From Mucilaginibacter pineti (GTDB lineage: Bacteria; Bacteroidota; Bacteroidia; Sphingobacteriales; Sphingobacteriaceae): 64,000 nt of DNA. Where the stretch lies: assembly GCF_900101875.1 (NCBI RefSeq), contig NZ_FNAI01000009.1, positions 240,989-304,988 of the forward strand, written 5' to 3'. Both the position numbers and the translations under genes were made by a program. Positions 45,675-53,745 of this stretch are shown one piece after another. Position 1 is the stretch's first letter, and every line of letters begins with the position of its first letter. The notes under the pieces were generated by a model that was not told the DNA's origin, did no database searches, and was given only the letters and a program-made list of their open reading frames with translations.

Positions 45675-46457
45675 CTATAAATCAGCTACAAACTCGCGCA
45701 TAGCCTGGCCTGGGTCGGGTTGTTTCATGAAGTTTTCGCCGATTAGGAAACCGTTGAAACCGGCCAGTTTAAGGCCACGAATGGTTTCCTGGTCGCTGAT
45801 GGCACTTTCTGAGATTTTCAGGAACTCGGCCGGGATGTGTTTGGCAAGGTCATAGGAAGTTTGTACAGACACTGTAAAATCGGCCAGGTTACGATTGTTT
45901 ACGCCTATAGCATCCAATTTGGGGTGGATGCTGCGTTCCAGCTCTTCGAGGTTGTGCACTTCCAGTAATACATTTAAACCCAGGCTTTTAGCAAGGGTTG
46001 CCATGGTGTCAATTTCGGCTGGGGTTAGTATGGCGGCTATCAGTAATATGATATCGGCACCCAAGGCTTTGGCCTCAATTACCTGGTATTCATCTATCAT
46101 AAAATCCTTGCGCAAAAGTGGGATGGTATTAACCGAACGAGCTTTTACGAGGTCGGCTTTGCGGCCCATGAAAAAGTTACGATCTGTTAAAACCGATAGT
46201 GCCGAAGCACCCGCAGCGGCATAGTCGGTGGTTACTTTACTTACCCGCGAGGTATCATTAATAATGCCTTTTGATGGCGATTTGCGCTTATATTCGGCAA
46301 TAATGCCGGTGCGCGAAGGATCCAGCAGGAAGTCTTTAAACGAGTATGTTTCGCGGTGAAAGTACTCTGATTCTTCCAGCTGTACGTATGATGTGCGGCT
46401 TTTAGCATAGGCTACTTCCTTCTTTTTATTGGCAACTATTTTATCAAGTATGTTCAT
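45675..46457 (-). CDS. trpC: Indole-3-glycerol phosphate synthase
   Basis: 260 residues of the TrpC beta/alpha barrel: ILDKIVANKKKEVAYAK, the catalytic lysines in IIAEYKRKSPSKGII and LLRKDFMID, LDAIGVNNRNLADF, LKISESAI and GFLIGENFMKQPDPG. It closes the indole ring of 1-(2-carboxyphenylamino)-1-deoxyribulose-5-phosphate in tryptophan synthesis. It is the last of three trp genes here; trpD, trpF, trpB and trpA are not in the window. Confidence 0.97.
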   Translation of the reverse strand: MNILDKIVANKKKEVAYAKSRTSYVQLEESEYFHRETYSFKDFLLDPSRTGIIAEYKRKSPSKGIINDTSRVSKVTTDYAAAGASALSVLTDRNFFMGRKADLVKARSVNTIPLLRKDFMIDEYQVIEAKALGADIILLIAAILTPAEIDTMATLAKSLGLNVLLEVHNLEELERSIHPKLDAIGVNNRNLADFTVSVQTSYDLAKHIPAEFLKISESAISDQETIRGLKLAGFNGFLIGENFMKQPDPGQAMREFVADL

Positions 46458-46503
46458 ACCCTTAACCCCAAATGGCTGTTTTATGTTAGTTATTATATAT
46501 GTC

Positions 46504-46587
46504 GTCAGCGAGCGTCAGTAGACCGTCAGCGGGCGTCAGTATGTTATCAGCAAGCGTCAGTAGGCCATCAGCAGCCGTCAGTATTAA
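46504..46587. repeat. 21-bp tandem repeat between trpG and trpC
   Basis: Four units of about 21 bases with the form RTCAGCRRGCGTCAGTANNYY: starts at 46504, 46525, 46546 and 46567 (the last ends TATTA). Each unit itself holds two GTCAG cores about ten bases apart. The 172-base gap has no open frame of note. Confidence 0.75.
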
Positions 46588-46629
46588 ATATCTTTATTTT
46601 TTTAAAGATACACCATAATGGTGCCGCTT

Positions 46630-47202
46630 TTACAATTTTAACCAGTTGCCCATCATCTCCTTGCCAAACTCGGTTAAAATAGACTCGGGGTGAAACTGCA
46701 CGCCGCGAACGTCATACTCCCGGTGCGATAGTGCCATGATAGAATTATCCTCCTCATCAATGGCAGTTACCTGCAGCACGGCAGGCAAATCTTTATCGCT
46801 AACTACCCATGAATGATAGCGGCCAACTTTAAAGGTGTCTGGCAGTCCCGCAAACAATGGCTCCCCGGTATTGGTAACCTTAATGGGAGTGGCAATACCG
46901 TGCATCGGCTGACTAAGGTTGTACAAGCTGCCGCCAAAAACTTCGGCAATGGCTTGCTGACCCAGGCAAACGCCAAAGATACTTTTTGTAGGCGAATACT
47001 TCCTGATCACCTCTTGCAGCAGGCCGGCTTCGGACGGGATGCCCGGGCCGGGCGACAGGATGATCTTATCATAAGCATCCACATCGGCAATGGCAAATTT
47101 ATCATTCCTCCAAACCTCGCATTGCTGCCCCAGCTCGTTAACCAGGTGCACCAGGTTGTAGGTAAAGGAATCGTAATTGTCAATTATTAATATTTTGTTC
47201 AT
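46630..47202 (-). CDS. trpG: Anthranilate synthase component II (glutamine amidotransferase)
   Basis: 190 residues. Class I amidotransferase: ILIIDNYDSFTYNLVHLVNE, the oxyanion SPGPGIPSEAG, the nucleophile in FGVCLGQQAIAEVFGG, and His-Glu in GVQFHPESILTEFG. It supplies ammonia to TrpE, and may double as PabA for folate synthesis. Separated from trpE by 180 bases containing AT-rich TTCTAAAT-like low-complexity sequence. Confidence 0.97.
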   Translation of the reverse strand: MNKILIIDNYDSFTYNLVHLVNELGQQCEVWRNDKFAIADVDAYDKIILSPGPGIPSEAGLLQEVIRKYSPTKSIFGVCLGQQAIAEVFGGSLYNLSQPMHGIATPIKVTNTGEPLFAGLPDTFKVGRYHSWVVSDKDLPAVLQVTAIDEEDNSIMALSHREYDVRGVQFHPESILTEFGKEMMGNWLKL

Positions 47203-47382
47203 CTTCTAACTCTTAAAAAGAAATTCTAAATCCTAATTTCTAAACTCTAAATATGAAATCCGAAAGTTTAATTTCGAAATTCTAAAATAAGGAGCAGGCC
47301 TCTATCACGCTCCGCGCACCGGAAACCCGCTCCCCTGTAAAGAACATGCCCGAACCTGGCTCCCCGCTCTCCGCACCTCACT

Positions 47383-48792
47383 CTACAGTTCCTCGGCCAG
47401 TTCAAACGCTCTTCTCAGGGCGGCTATTTTGTTGTCTACCTCTTTCAGTTCGCTTTCGGCAACGGAGCCGGCAACTATTCCTGCACCGGCCTGGTAGTGC
47501 AGGGTGTTGTTTTTGCTCAGGAACGAGCGGATCATAATGGCATGGTTAAAATCGCCGTTAAAACCCATGTAGCCTATGGCGCCGCTGTAAAAGCTGCGTT
47601 TGGCTTTTTCGTTTTCGTCGATGATCTCCATCGCCCTGAATTTTGGCGCACCGCTTAACGTACCGGCCGGATAGGTATCGGCAACAATTTTAAATGACGA
47701 TACGCCTGGCAGCAGCTTGCCGCTTACGTGCGATACCAAATGGATCAAATGCGAATAATATTGTACTTCCTTGAAAGCCTTTACCTCTACCTGCTCGCAA
47801 TGGCGGCTCAGGTCATTACGGGCAAGGTCGACAAGCATTACGTGCTCGGCCGATTCTTTGGGGTCGTTTTCTAATGCGCGGGCAATTTCCGCATCTTTTA
47901 AATCGTCGCCGCTGCGTTTAAAGGTACCGGCAATGGGGAAGATGCTGGCCACGTTATTTTTAATGGTGATCTGTGCCTCGGGCGATGAGCCGAAGATCCT
48001 GAAATCGCCGTAATCAAAATAAAACAGGTATGGGGATGGGTTAATGGAGCGCAGGGCGCGGTAAACATTAAATTCATCGCCCTGGAAGGTACGCGAGAAA
48101 GCCCTCGACGGTACTATCTGGAAAACATCGCCCCGGTAAATGTGCTGCTTCATTTTTTCAACAATGGCAATAAACTCCTCGTTGGTAAGGTTTGATTGCT
48201 CGGCGGAGCTGCTTTTAAAGTTGTACTCGGGGAAGTTTTTGTTTTTTATCAGGTACTCCAGTTTTTCGATACCGCCGTTGGTTGGTCCGCCTTCGGCCTG
48301 GTTATGGAATATGTAAAGCTCGTTTTTGAAATGATCAATGGCAATGATGTAGCGGTAAATATGGTACTGCATCACCGGGATCTGGCGGGTAACATCGTCG
48401 CTGTGTTTTAGCTTAATGGTTTCAAAATGTTCAACCGCCTCGTGCGTAAAATAGCCGAACAAACCGTTCGAGATCATTTTAAGTGGATTGGCATCGGTTT
48501 CAAAACTGCCAATGAAATTGTTCAGTTCGTCTATCAGCTCAAACGTGCCGGCTTCCTGGGTTATCTGGCTGCCATCGGGGTAATGCTTTTTGAGGATACC
48601 ATTGTTAAGCACCAGCCCGGCAATGGGCTCGCAGCAAATATAGCTGAGGCTGTTTTCGCGGCTGTGGTAATCAGAACTTTCCAGCAGCAGCGAGTTGGGG
48701 AAAACATCTCTTAAACGCAGGTAAATGCTTACCGGGGTGGTGGTATCGGCAAGTAGTTTTTTATGAGTGGTTGTTATTTTAAATTTATTCAT
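47383..48792 (-). CDS. trpE: Anthranilate synthase component I
   Basis: 469 residues from the ATG at 48792 (an in-frame TTG ten codons upstream overlaps the attenuator T tract). N-terminal regulatory domain with the LLESSDYHSRENSLSYI tryptophan-binding region, and the C-terminal chorismate-binding domain: QIVPSRAFSRTF, FDYGDFRIFGSSPEAQITIK, IAGTFKRSGDD, MLVDLARNDLSRHC, YPAGTLSGAPKFRAMEII and HYQAGAGIVAGSV. Converts chorismate to anthranilate with TrpG. Controlled by the attenuator just upstream. Confidence 0.97.
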   Translation of the reverse strand: MNKFKITTTHKKLLADTTTPVSIYLRLRDVFPNSLLLESSDYHSRENSLSYICCEPIAGLVLNNGILKKHYPDGSQITQEAGTFELIDELNNFIGSFETDANPLKMISNGLFGYFTHEAVEHFETIKLKHSDDVTRQIPVMQYHIYRYIIAIDHFKNELYIFHNQAEGGPTNGGIEKLEYLIKNKNFPEYNFKSSSAEQSNLTNEEFIAIVEKMKQHIYRGDVFQIVPSRAFSRTFQGDEFNVYRALRSINPSPYLFYFDYGDFRIFGSSPEAQITIKNNVASIFPIAGTFKRSGDDLKDAEIARALENDPKESAEHVMLVDLARNDLSRHCEQVEVKAFKEVQYYSHLIHLVSHVSGKLLPGVSSFKIVADTYPAGTLSGAPKFRAMEIIDENEKAKRSFYSGAIGYMGFNGDFNHAIMIRSFLSKNNTLHYQAGAGIVAGSVAESELKEVDNKIAALRRAFELAEEL

Positions 48793-48820
48793 TGTTATGT
48801 TTTCAAAAATTGGTTTAAAC

Positions 48821-48853
48821 AAAAAAACCCGGCGAATTGGGGTCGCCGGGTTT
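48821..48853 (-). terminator. trp operon attenuator terminator
   Basis: On the minus strand AAACCCGGCGA pairs with TCGCCGGGTTT (11 bp) and runs into seven T residues, 29 bases before trpE. The upstream leader segment GCCGGATTT (about 48899-48907) can pair with AAACCCGGC of the left arm (8 of 9), giving the alternative antiterminator expected when a ribosome stalls on the leader peptide's Trp codons. Confidence 0.88.
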
Positions 48854-48878
48854 CCTATTTAGGTTTACAATTGATTAG

Positions 48879-48956
48879 TTATCTCTGATCAAAAACAAAT
48901 CCGGCTGCCAAATTTAATTGGTGCCACCAGCTGTTTTTATGTGAGTTTTTAATCAT
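48879..48956 (-). CDS. trpL: trp leader peptide with tandem Trp codons
   Basis: A 25-residue frame starting ATG at 48956 and stopping at 48879 with the sequence MIKNSHKNSWWHQLNLAAGF followed by VFDQR. Residues 10-11 are adjacent tryptophans (TGG TGG). It sits directly before the terminator hairpin ahead of trpE, exactly as in ribosome-mediated attenuators. When charged tRNA-Trp is scarce the ribosome stalls at the Trp pair and the antiterminator forms; otherwise the terminator forms. Confidence 0.85.
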   Translation of the reverse strand: MIKNSHKNSWWHQLNLAAGFVFDQR

Positions 48957-49026
48957 CAGGTCACAAATTTATAAAGAAAATTGAATTGTCAAATTTTTTC
49001 TGAAAGTATTTTTTTGCTAAATCCTA

Positions 49027-49455
49027 TTAGCTACGTGGAATAAGTATGATACCAGCCAAAATAATTACTAAAGCCAGGAAATAAAAGATAACAATGCTCT
49101 TGTGTCTGGCTTCACTATCGATTCCTTTTTTGGATTTGCTGTGCCCAATTGTAATTAAAGCAATGGCAATTAACATAATAACCCAATGCTCCACCGTAAA
49201 ATAACGGCCCACCGGGTTTTTCATAACTGCCTTGTTAAACATAACCAGCGGACTCACAAAGTATAGCACTATACCAATAAGCAGCTGCGTATGCGCCGAG
49301 ATCATGGCAAACAAATTGAGCTTGCGGTTACCGTTTGTGTAGGCTTTTTGACCTATCCACCCAACCAAACTGCCTATAATGGCTGCCAGTATTAAAGCGA
49401 TAACGATATACCTGAAACCGGAATGAAGGTGCTGTAAAAAGCTGTAAAGGTTCAT
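49027..49455 (-). CDS. Four-helix membrane protein, cytochrome-b-like
   Basis: 142 residues from the ATG at 49455; the in-frame TTG 18 codons upstream adds a poor extension. Four membrane segments: FRYIVIALILAAIIGSLVGW, HTQLLIGIVLYFVSPL, WVIMLIAIALITIGH, IVIFYFLALVIILAGI. Histidines sit in or near helices (LQHLHSGFRY, ISAHTQLL, VEHWVIM, IGHSKSKK) as possible haem ligands; homologues in this family are often labelled cytochrome B. Function not established. Convergent with nothing; lies upstream of the trp leader on the same strand. Confidence 0.7.
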   Translation of the reverse strand: MNLYSFLQHLHSGFRYIVIALILAAIIGSLVGWIGQKAYTNGNRKLNLFAMISAHTQLLIGIVLYFVSPLVMFNKAVMKNPVGRYFTVEHWVIMLIAIALITIGHSKSKKGIDSEARHKSIVIFYFLALVIILAGIILIPRS

Positions 49456-49696
49456 GCGATAATTTTTTTGTGAATATACAATAAAACAGAAAGTTGCAGA
49501 AATATGCAACGGCTATTTGACAATAGCGTTTCAATGCGGAATAATGAAGGAAAAGAAATATGAACCCGAATTTTTAGAATTATAGAATGGGGTAAAGCTT
49601 TAAAAGACGATTTGTTCCATTCCCCGTAGGGGACACCTATTTGTAGCAAACAAATGCATTGTTTATTTGCCTCGTAGAGGCTACACTTTTTTACTG
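49456..49696. other. Gene-free stretch with short palindromes
   Basis: No gene. Two small palindromes of the same form, CCCCGTAGGGG at about 49620 and CCTCGTAGAGG at about 49662, lie 40 bases apart. They look like the ends of a small dispersed palindromic element immediately before repeat copy A. Confidence 0.45.
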
Positions 49697-49812
49697 GCGC
49701 GGGCTTGTAGCCCGTGACTAAGCATGGTTTCGGCTTTCAGCCGACGCATGCCTAAGCTGGAAGCTTAAAGCTTGCCTTCACACGGGTTACGCTACGCTAC
49801 CCCCGCGCGAGG
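49697..49812. repeat. REP-like palindromic element, copy A
   Basis: Begins GCGCGGGCTTGTAGCCCGTG and ends ACACGGGTTACGCTACGC plus CCCCCGCGC. The GTAGCCCGTG near the left end pairs with CACGGGTTAC near the right end. The first 38 bases match copy B at 50027, with a variable interior (TTTCAGCCGACGCATGCC here). Confidence 0.65.
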
Positions 49813-49818
49813 GTGTTG

Positions 49819-49950
49819 TTATTTTGACACGTACCAGGTAAATTTCCCCAGCATATAGCCAATATAGCAAACCGCTATAATAATTACTATTCCCCAAAGA
49901 ACCTGGGTAAAAACACTATTCTTAAAAGTGATTTTTCTTACTAAATCCAT
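49819..49950 (-). CDS. Small single-span membrane protein, 43 residues
   Basis: Begins at ATG 49950 (MDLVRKITFKNSVFTQVLWG) with one membrane helix (VLWGIVIIIAVCYIGYMLG) and the end KFTWYVSK. A longer in-frame version to 50073 would read through repeat copy B and is not credible. No family recognised. The short basic N terminus and single helix fit a small inner-membrane protein. It lies between two copies of the same palindromic element, which could reflect its spread or just a permissive site. Confidence 0.5.
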   Translation of the reverse strand: MDLVRKITFKNSVFTQVLWGIVIIIAVCYIGYMLGKFTWYVSK

Positions 49951-50026
49951 ATCCGAATGTTTAAAAAGTGCTATGAAGTTACTAATTATAAAATTAAAAT
50001 TATAGTTGTTTTCTACTGTTCCAATA

Positions 50027-50142
50027 GCGCGGGCTTGTAGCCCGTGACTAAGCACGGTGTCGCTTTCATCCAAAGTATTTATTAGGAAGGAAGCTTAATA
50101 AATACTTTCACACGGGTTACACTGCACGAGTGGGGGTATCAC
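50027..50142. repeat. REP-like palindromic element, copy B
   Basis: Begins GCGCGGGCTTGTAGCCCGTG, continues ACTAAGCACGG, and ends CACACGGGTTACACTGCACG plus AGTGGGGGTATCA. Its interior (an AAGTATTTATT and AATAAATACTTT pair) forms a different hairpin from copy A, so the ends are conserved while the middle varies, as in REP or MITE families. Confidence 0.65.
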
Positions 50143-50162
50143 ATTTTTTTGTAGATTTATGA

Positions 50163-50822
50163 ATGAATAAACCTTTACTATTAGTCGCTTTGGTATGTTT
50201 TTTTTGCTTTGGATGCAGCCCCGCCGAAGATTGCCCGGATGGAATTAACAAGTTGCCAATGTACGGGAAAGTAAAAAAATGTCCTGGTCAAATTGAAACC
50301 GACAATACCTTCATAAAGTCAACCCAGCATGATTTTAAAAGTAGAAAAGAAGCTGCAGAATATTTTGTGAACCGTGCATGGGGCTACTATTACCATAACA
50401 AGCCGGATACAGCCATGATGCGATTTAACCAGGCATGGCTGCTTGATAGTTTAAATGCAGGTGCTTACTGGGGTTTTGCAAACCTTACTGGGCAGCAGGG
50501 AAAGTTCAAAGAGTCGTTACCCTTGTTTGACCGTTCTATTGCGCTTGACAGTTTAAACGCTAATGTTTGGGAAAGTGCATCAAATAGCTACGGGCAACTA
50601 TTTTCAAATACCAGGCAAGTAGAATATTTAAATACAGCAATAAAATATTTAAGAAAATCGGTAGCATTGAAGCCAAGTGCCAGAGCGTATGCAGCCCTAA
50701 CTGCTGCTTATACCTATTTTGCGCATAAAGACAGCGCAATTAAATACTTGAAGATAACAGATAGCTTAGACAAAAACGCGATTAATCCCCAAGTTAGAAA
50801 GCTTATTAACAGTAATAGATAG
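50163..50822 (+). CDS. TPR-containing lipoprotein
   Basis: 219 residues; lipoprotein signal (LLVALVCFFCFGC). The mature protein has tetratricopeptide-type helices: YFVNRAWGYYYHNKPDTAM, AYWGFANLTGQQGKFKESL, VWESASNSYGQLFSN and AYAALTAAYTYFAHKDSAI. Such proteins scaffold others in the periplasm or outer membrane. Partner unknown. Starts 20 bases after repeat copy B. Confidence 0.8.
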   Translation: MNKPLLLVALVCFFCFGCSPAEDCPDGINKLPMYGKVKKCPGQIETDNTFIKSTQHDFKSRKEAAEYFVNRAWGYYYHNKPDTAMMRFNQAWLLDSLNAGAYWGFANLTGQQGKFKESLPLFDRSIALDSLNANVWESASNSYGQLFSNTRQVEYLNTAIKYLRKSVALKPSARAYAALTAAYTYFAHKDSAIKYLKITDSLDKNAINPQVRKLINSNR

Positions 50823-50930
50823 TTAAGTTTCTCTGCGCCTGCCTGTCGCAAATCGCCCGTATATTGTCATAATTACCACTCTTTTTTATGGGCTTTAATG
50901 CACAACTTTGGTTAATCAATAATAAGCATC

Positions 50931-51458
50931 ATGAAAAATACCACATTACAAACCGGTGTATTACAGCAGGTAGCTGCTGATGTTGAAGCTACGGGAGCTG
51001 CTTTTATAAAAACAATATTGGCCATTGATCCGGGTGATTTTAACCGGATTCCGTTTAAAGGCAGCTGGACTGCAGCACAGGTGGCCGAGCACATCCGTTT
51101 ATCTGTTACGGGTACTATCGCCATATTTAACGCGCCTGTAATGGCAACCGACAGAGATCCCGGCCAGTATATTGATGCCGTAAAGGATATATTTTTAGAT
51201 TTTGCTGCCCAGTATCCCTCGGCAGCGGCAATTATCCCGGCCGATAAGCAATACAGCAAAGAAGCGCTAAAAAACCAGCTTATTGCCATATTTGAGGAAC
51301 TGCAGCAAAACATCCTGGCAAAAGATCTTACAGAAACATGCCTTGCGGCTGAAATTCCCGGCATGGGTCACCTCACCAGGTTGGAATGGACATACCTTGC
51401 GGTTTATCACACGCAAAGGCATGATCACCAAATAAAAAAGATCATTGGGATGTTTTAA
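50931..51458 (+). CDS. DinB-like family protein
   Basis: 175 residues of the DinB four-helix fold. Three histidines expected to bind metal are visible: WTAAQVAEHIRLSV, then LAVYHTQRHDHQIKKI (two) at the end, the usual H...HxxxH layout. The FKGSWTAAQVAEH pattern is the DUF664/DinB_2 signature. Members include thiol-transferase-like enzymes; the role here is unknown. Stand-alone gene. Confidence 0.85.
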   Translation: MKNTTLQTGVLQQVAADVEATGAAFIKTILAIDPGDFNRIPFKGSWTAAQVAEHIRLSVTGTIAIFNAPVMATDRDPGQYIDAVKDIFLDFAAQYPSAAAIIPADKQYSKEALKNQLIAIFEELQQNILAKDLTETCLAAEIPGMGHLTRLEWTYLAVYHTQRHDHQIKKIIGMF

Positions 51459-51518
51459 GCCTTCAATTATAGAGCAGCAGAATGACAAGTTTATCCAACT
51501 TGCTCTGTAATTCAAGAC

Positions 51519-51678
51519 GACTCACCCCGTCTGCGCTTCGCTGGACACCCCTCTCTGCGGCAAGCCGCAAAGAGGGAATTGCAATTATTTGAAATGAACT
51601 TGTTTATCTAAGTGTTTTTCACCCTCTTTCCGCCGAAGGCGAAGAGAGGGTCGCCCGCGTAGCGTGGCGGGGTGAGTC
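51519..51678. repeat. 160-bp palindromic element with terminal inverted repeats
   Basis: Starts GACTCACCCCG and ends CGGGGTGAGTC (11-bp perfect inverted ends). Inside, CCCTCTCTGCGGCAAGCCGC and its rough counterpart CGCCGAAGGCGAAGAGAGGG form nested hairpins. It encodes nothing and lies in the 408-base gap between the DinB and phosphatase genes. Size and ends fit a MITE- or REP-type dispersed element. Confidence 0.7.
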
Positions 51679-51866
51679 GAAACGTTTGCAAAGTTTACAC
51701 CCAGAACTCTCCAAATTCCAGAATCCTTCGCTGCCTTGTCATCTCCCCAAACCGTATAATTAATTATATCTCAAACCTCCAATCTAAACCGCAATATTTA
51801 ACATAAAAATCATATTGCATTTTAATTGCATTGCTGATATTTGGGCTTTTGCAAATTATCATTCGT

Positions 51867-53558
51867 ATGAAGTTTAAATATCTGCTGCTTGTTTCCTTAT
51901 CCCTGGCCACCGTTTCGGCATCGGCACAAAAAACTAAAACCAAAACTGCTGCAACAGCGCCGGCCACTGTAGCCCGCCCCAAACTGGTTGTGGGTATTGT
52001 TGTTGACCAAATGCGCTGGGATTATTTGTACCGCTATTATGACCGCTACCAGGCTGGCGGATTTAAACGCATGCTGAATGAAGGTTTTACCTGCGAAAAC
52101 ACCAATATAGATTATATACCAACCGTAACCGCCGCCGGCCACACCTGCGTTTACACCGGGTCGATACCGGCTATACACGGTATTGTGGGGAATGATTTTA
52201 TTATACAGGCCACCGGCAAACCGGTTTATTGTACTGACGACAGTACGGTTACCGCCGTTGGCAGTACCTCAAAGGCAGGCCAGATGTCGCCGCGCAATTT
52301 GCTGGTTACTACGGTTACCGATGAACTGCGACTGGCTACAAATTTCAGATCGAAAGTTATTGGGATAGCATTAAAGGATCGCGGCGGTATTTTGCCCGCG
52401 GGGCATTCGGCAAACGCTGCTTACTGGTTTGATGATTCAAACGGCAGCTGGATAAGCAGCACCTATTATATGACCGACCTGCCTGCCTGGGTTAAAAAGT
52501 TCAATGACCAAAAACTGCCCGAAAAATATTTAAAGCAAGACTGGAACCCGCTTTACCCTATCAATACTTACATACAAAGCTCACCCGATAACAGCAGCCG
52601 GTACGAAGGTAAATTTAACGGTACCGATGCGCCAACCCTGCCGGTTAAAACGTCGCAGTTATATAATGGCAAATTGGGGATGATCCGGTCTACCCCATAC
52701 GGTAACACCTTAACGCTTGATTTAGCCAAAGCCGCTGTTGATGGCGAACACCTCGGTAAAAACACCGTTACCGACTTTTTGGCTTTGAGCCTTTCATCAA
52801 CAGATTATGTTGGTCACCAGTTTGGTCCAAATTCTGTTGAGGCAGAGGATACTTACCTGCGTCTTGACCGCGACCTGGCTTCGTTTTTTGCCTACCTGGA
52901 TGCAACCGTGGGTAAAGGAAACTACACCGCATTTTTAACCGCCGATCACGGTGCTGCACATAACCCTAACTTTTTAAAGGACAATAAAATTCCGGCCGGA
53001 GTTTGGGACGACGGCGAAACCCAAAAAGAGCTGAATACCATGCTCAATGAAAAATACAAGGTAAATAACCTCGTTATCAGCATGGATAACTACCAGGTTA
53101 ATTTTAATAATACTGCCATTAAAAAGGCGGGTATAAGTGAGGATGCCATTAAGTTTGATTGTATCCAATACCTGCAAAAGCAATCGCCTATAGCCTATGC
53201 TGTCGATTTAAAAAAGGTACAAACTGCCAACATTCCAGATAACCTGCGCAGCCTTATTATAAACGGTTATAATGAAGAACATAGCGGTGCCATACAAATA
53301 ATATTAAAACCGGGATGGTTTACCGGCCACGGCACAAATGACCGCGGACCAACAGGTACAACGCACGGCACCTGGAACCCGTATGATACCCACATACCGC
53401 TGGTGTTTATGGGCTGGGGTATTAAGCACGGCAGCCTTACCCGCCAAACTCACATGACAGATATTGCCCCCACCGTAGCTTCGCTGCTGCACATACAAGC
53501 ACCGGATGGCAACGTAGGCAACACCATAAGCGAAGTGCTGGTACAGGAAAAGCTTTAA
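51867..53558 (+). CDS. PafA-type alkaline phosphatase
   Basis: 563 residues from ATG 51867 (an in-frame ATG 12 codons earlier precedes the signal peptide awkwardly). Signal ends ATVSASAQ. Alkaline phosphatase superfamily blocks of the PafA branch: VVGIVVDQMRWDYLYRYYDR, the probable nucleophile threonine in YIPTVTAAGHTCVYTG, GNDF, KDRGGILPAGHSANAAYWFD, STDYVGHQFGP and LTADHGAAHN with zinc ligands, and TGHGTNDRG. Periplasmic calcium-free phosphomonoesterase that releases phosphate from organic esters constitutively in Bacteroidota. Confidence 0.92.
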   Translation: MKFKYLLLVSLSLATVSASAQKTKTKTAATAPATVARPKLVVGIVVDQMRWDYLYRYYDRYQAGGFKRMLNEGFTCENTNIDYIPTVTAAGHTCVYTGSIPAIHGIVGNDFIIQATGKPVYCTDDSTVTAVGSTSKAGQMSPRNLLVTTVTDELRLATNFRSKVIGIALKDRGGILPAGHSANAAYWFDDSNGSWISSTYYMTDLPAWVKKFNDQKLPEKYLKQDWNPLYPINTYIQSSPDNSSRYEGKFNGTDAPTLPVKTSQLYNGKLGMIRSTPYGNTLTLDLAKAAVDGEHLGKNTVTDFLALSLSSTDYVGHQFGPNSVEAEDTYLRLDRDLASFFAYLDATVGKGNYTAFLTADHGAAHNPNFLKDNKIPAGVWDDGETQKELNTMLNEKYKVNNLVISMDNYQVNFNNTAIKKAGISEDAIKFDCIQYLQKQSPIAYAVDLKKVQTANIPDNLRSLIINGYNEEHSGAIQIILKPGWFTGHGTNDRGPTGTTHGTWNPYDTHIPLVFMGWGIKHGSLTRQTHMTDIAPTVASLLHIQAPDGNVGNTISEVLVQEKL

Positions 53559-53745
53559 TCGGAGGTGGGGTTTCTGTGGTGTGGGGTCTGAGTTGGGGTC
53601 TGCATTTTGTTTAACAAGATTATGCCGATCTATAATTACTGATCACACACCACAGATATCAGATCTCACATAACAGACAACTGACCTCTCACCTCAGATA
53701 CCAGACCTCAGAAAACCCTCTTACCAAAAATCCCGTAATAAGGGT

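Noticed and set aside
46504..46587. CRISPR array
   Set aside because: The 21-bp units are directly contiguous without spacers, and no cas genes are present; it is a simple tandem repeat.
47203..47382. Possible gene or attenuator between trpE and trpG
   Set aside because: AT-rich TTCTAAAT-type low-complexity sequence and a GC-rich stretch with no open frame, hairpin plus T tract, or start.
49951..50073. N-terminal extension of the small membrane protein to 84 residues
   Set aside because: It would be translated from palindromic repeat copy B; the ATG at 49950 gives a clean small TM protein.
53559..53745. Possible small RNA or thiamine riboswitch before the ThiE-like gene
   Set aside because: The 187 bases are low-complexity CAGACCTCAG-type sequence without the TPP-box motifs (CTGAGA and the second helix core).
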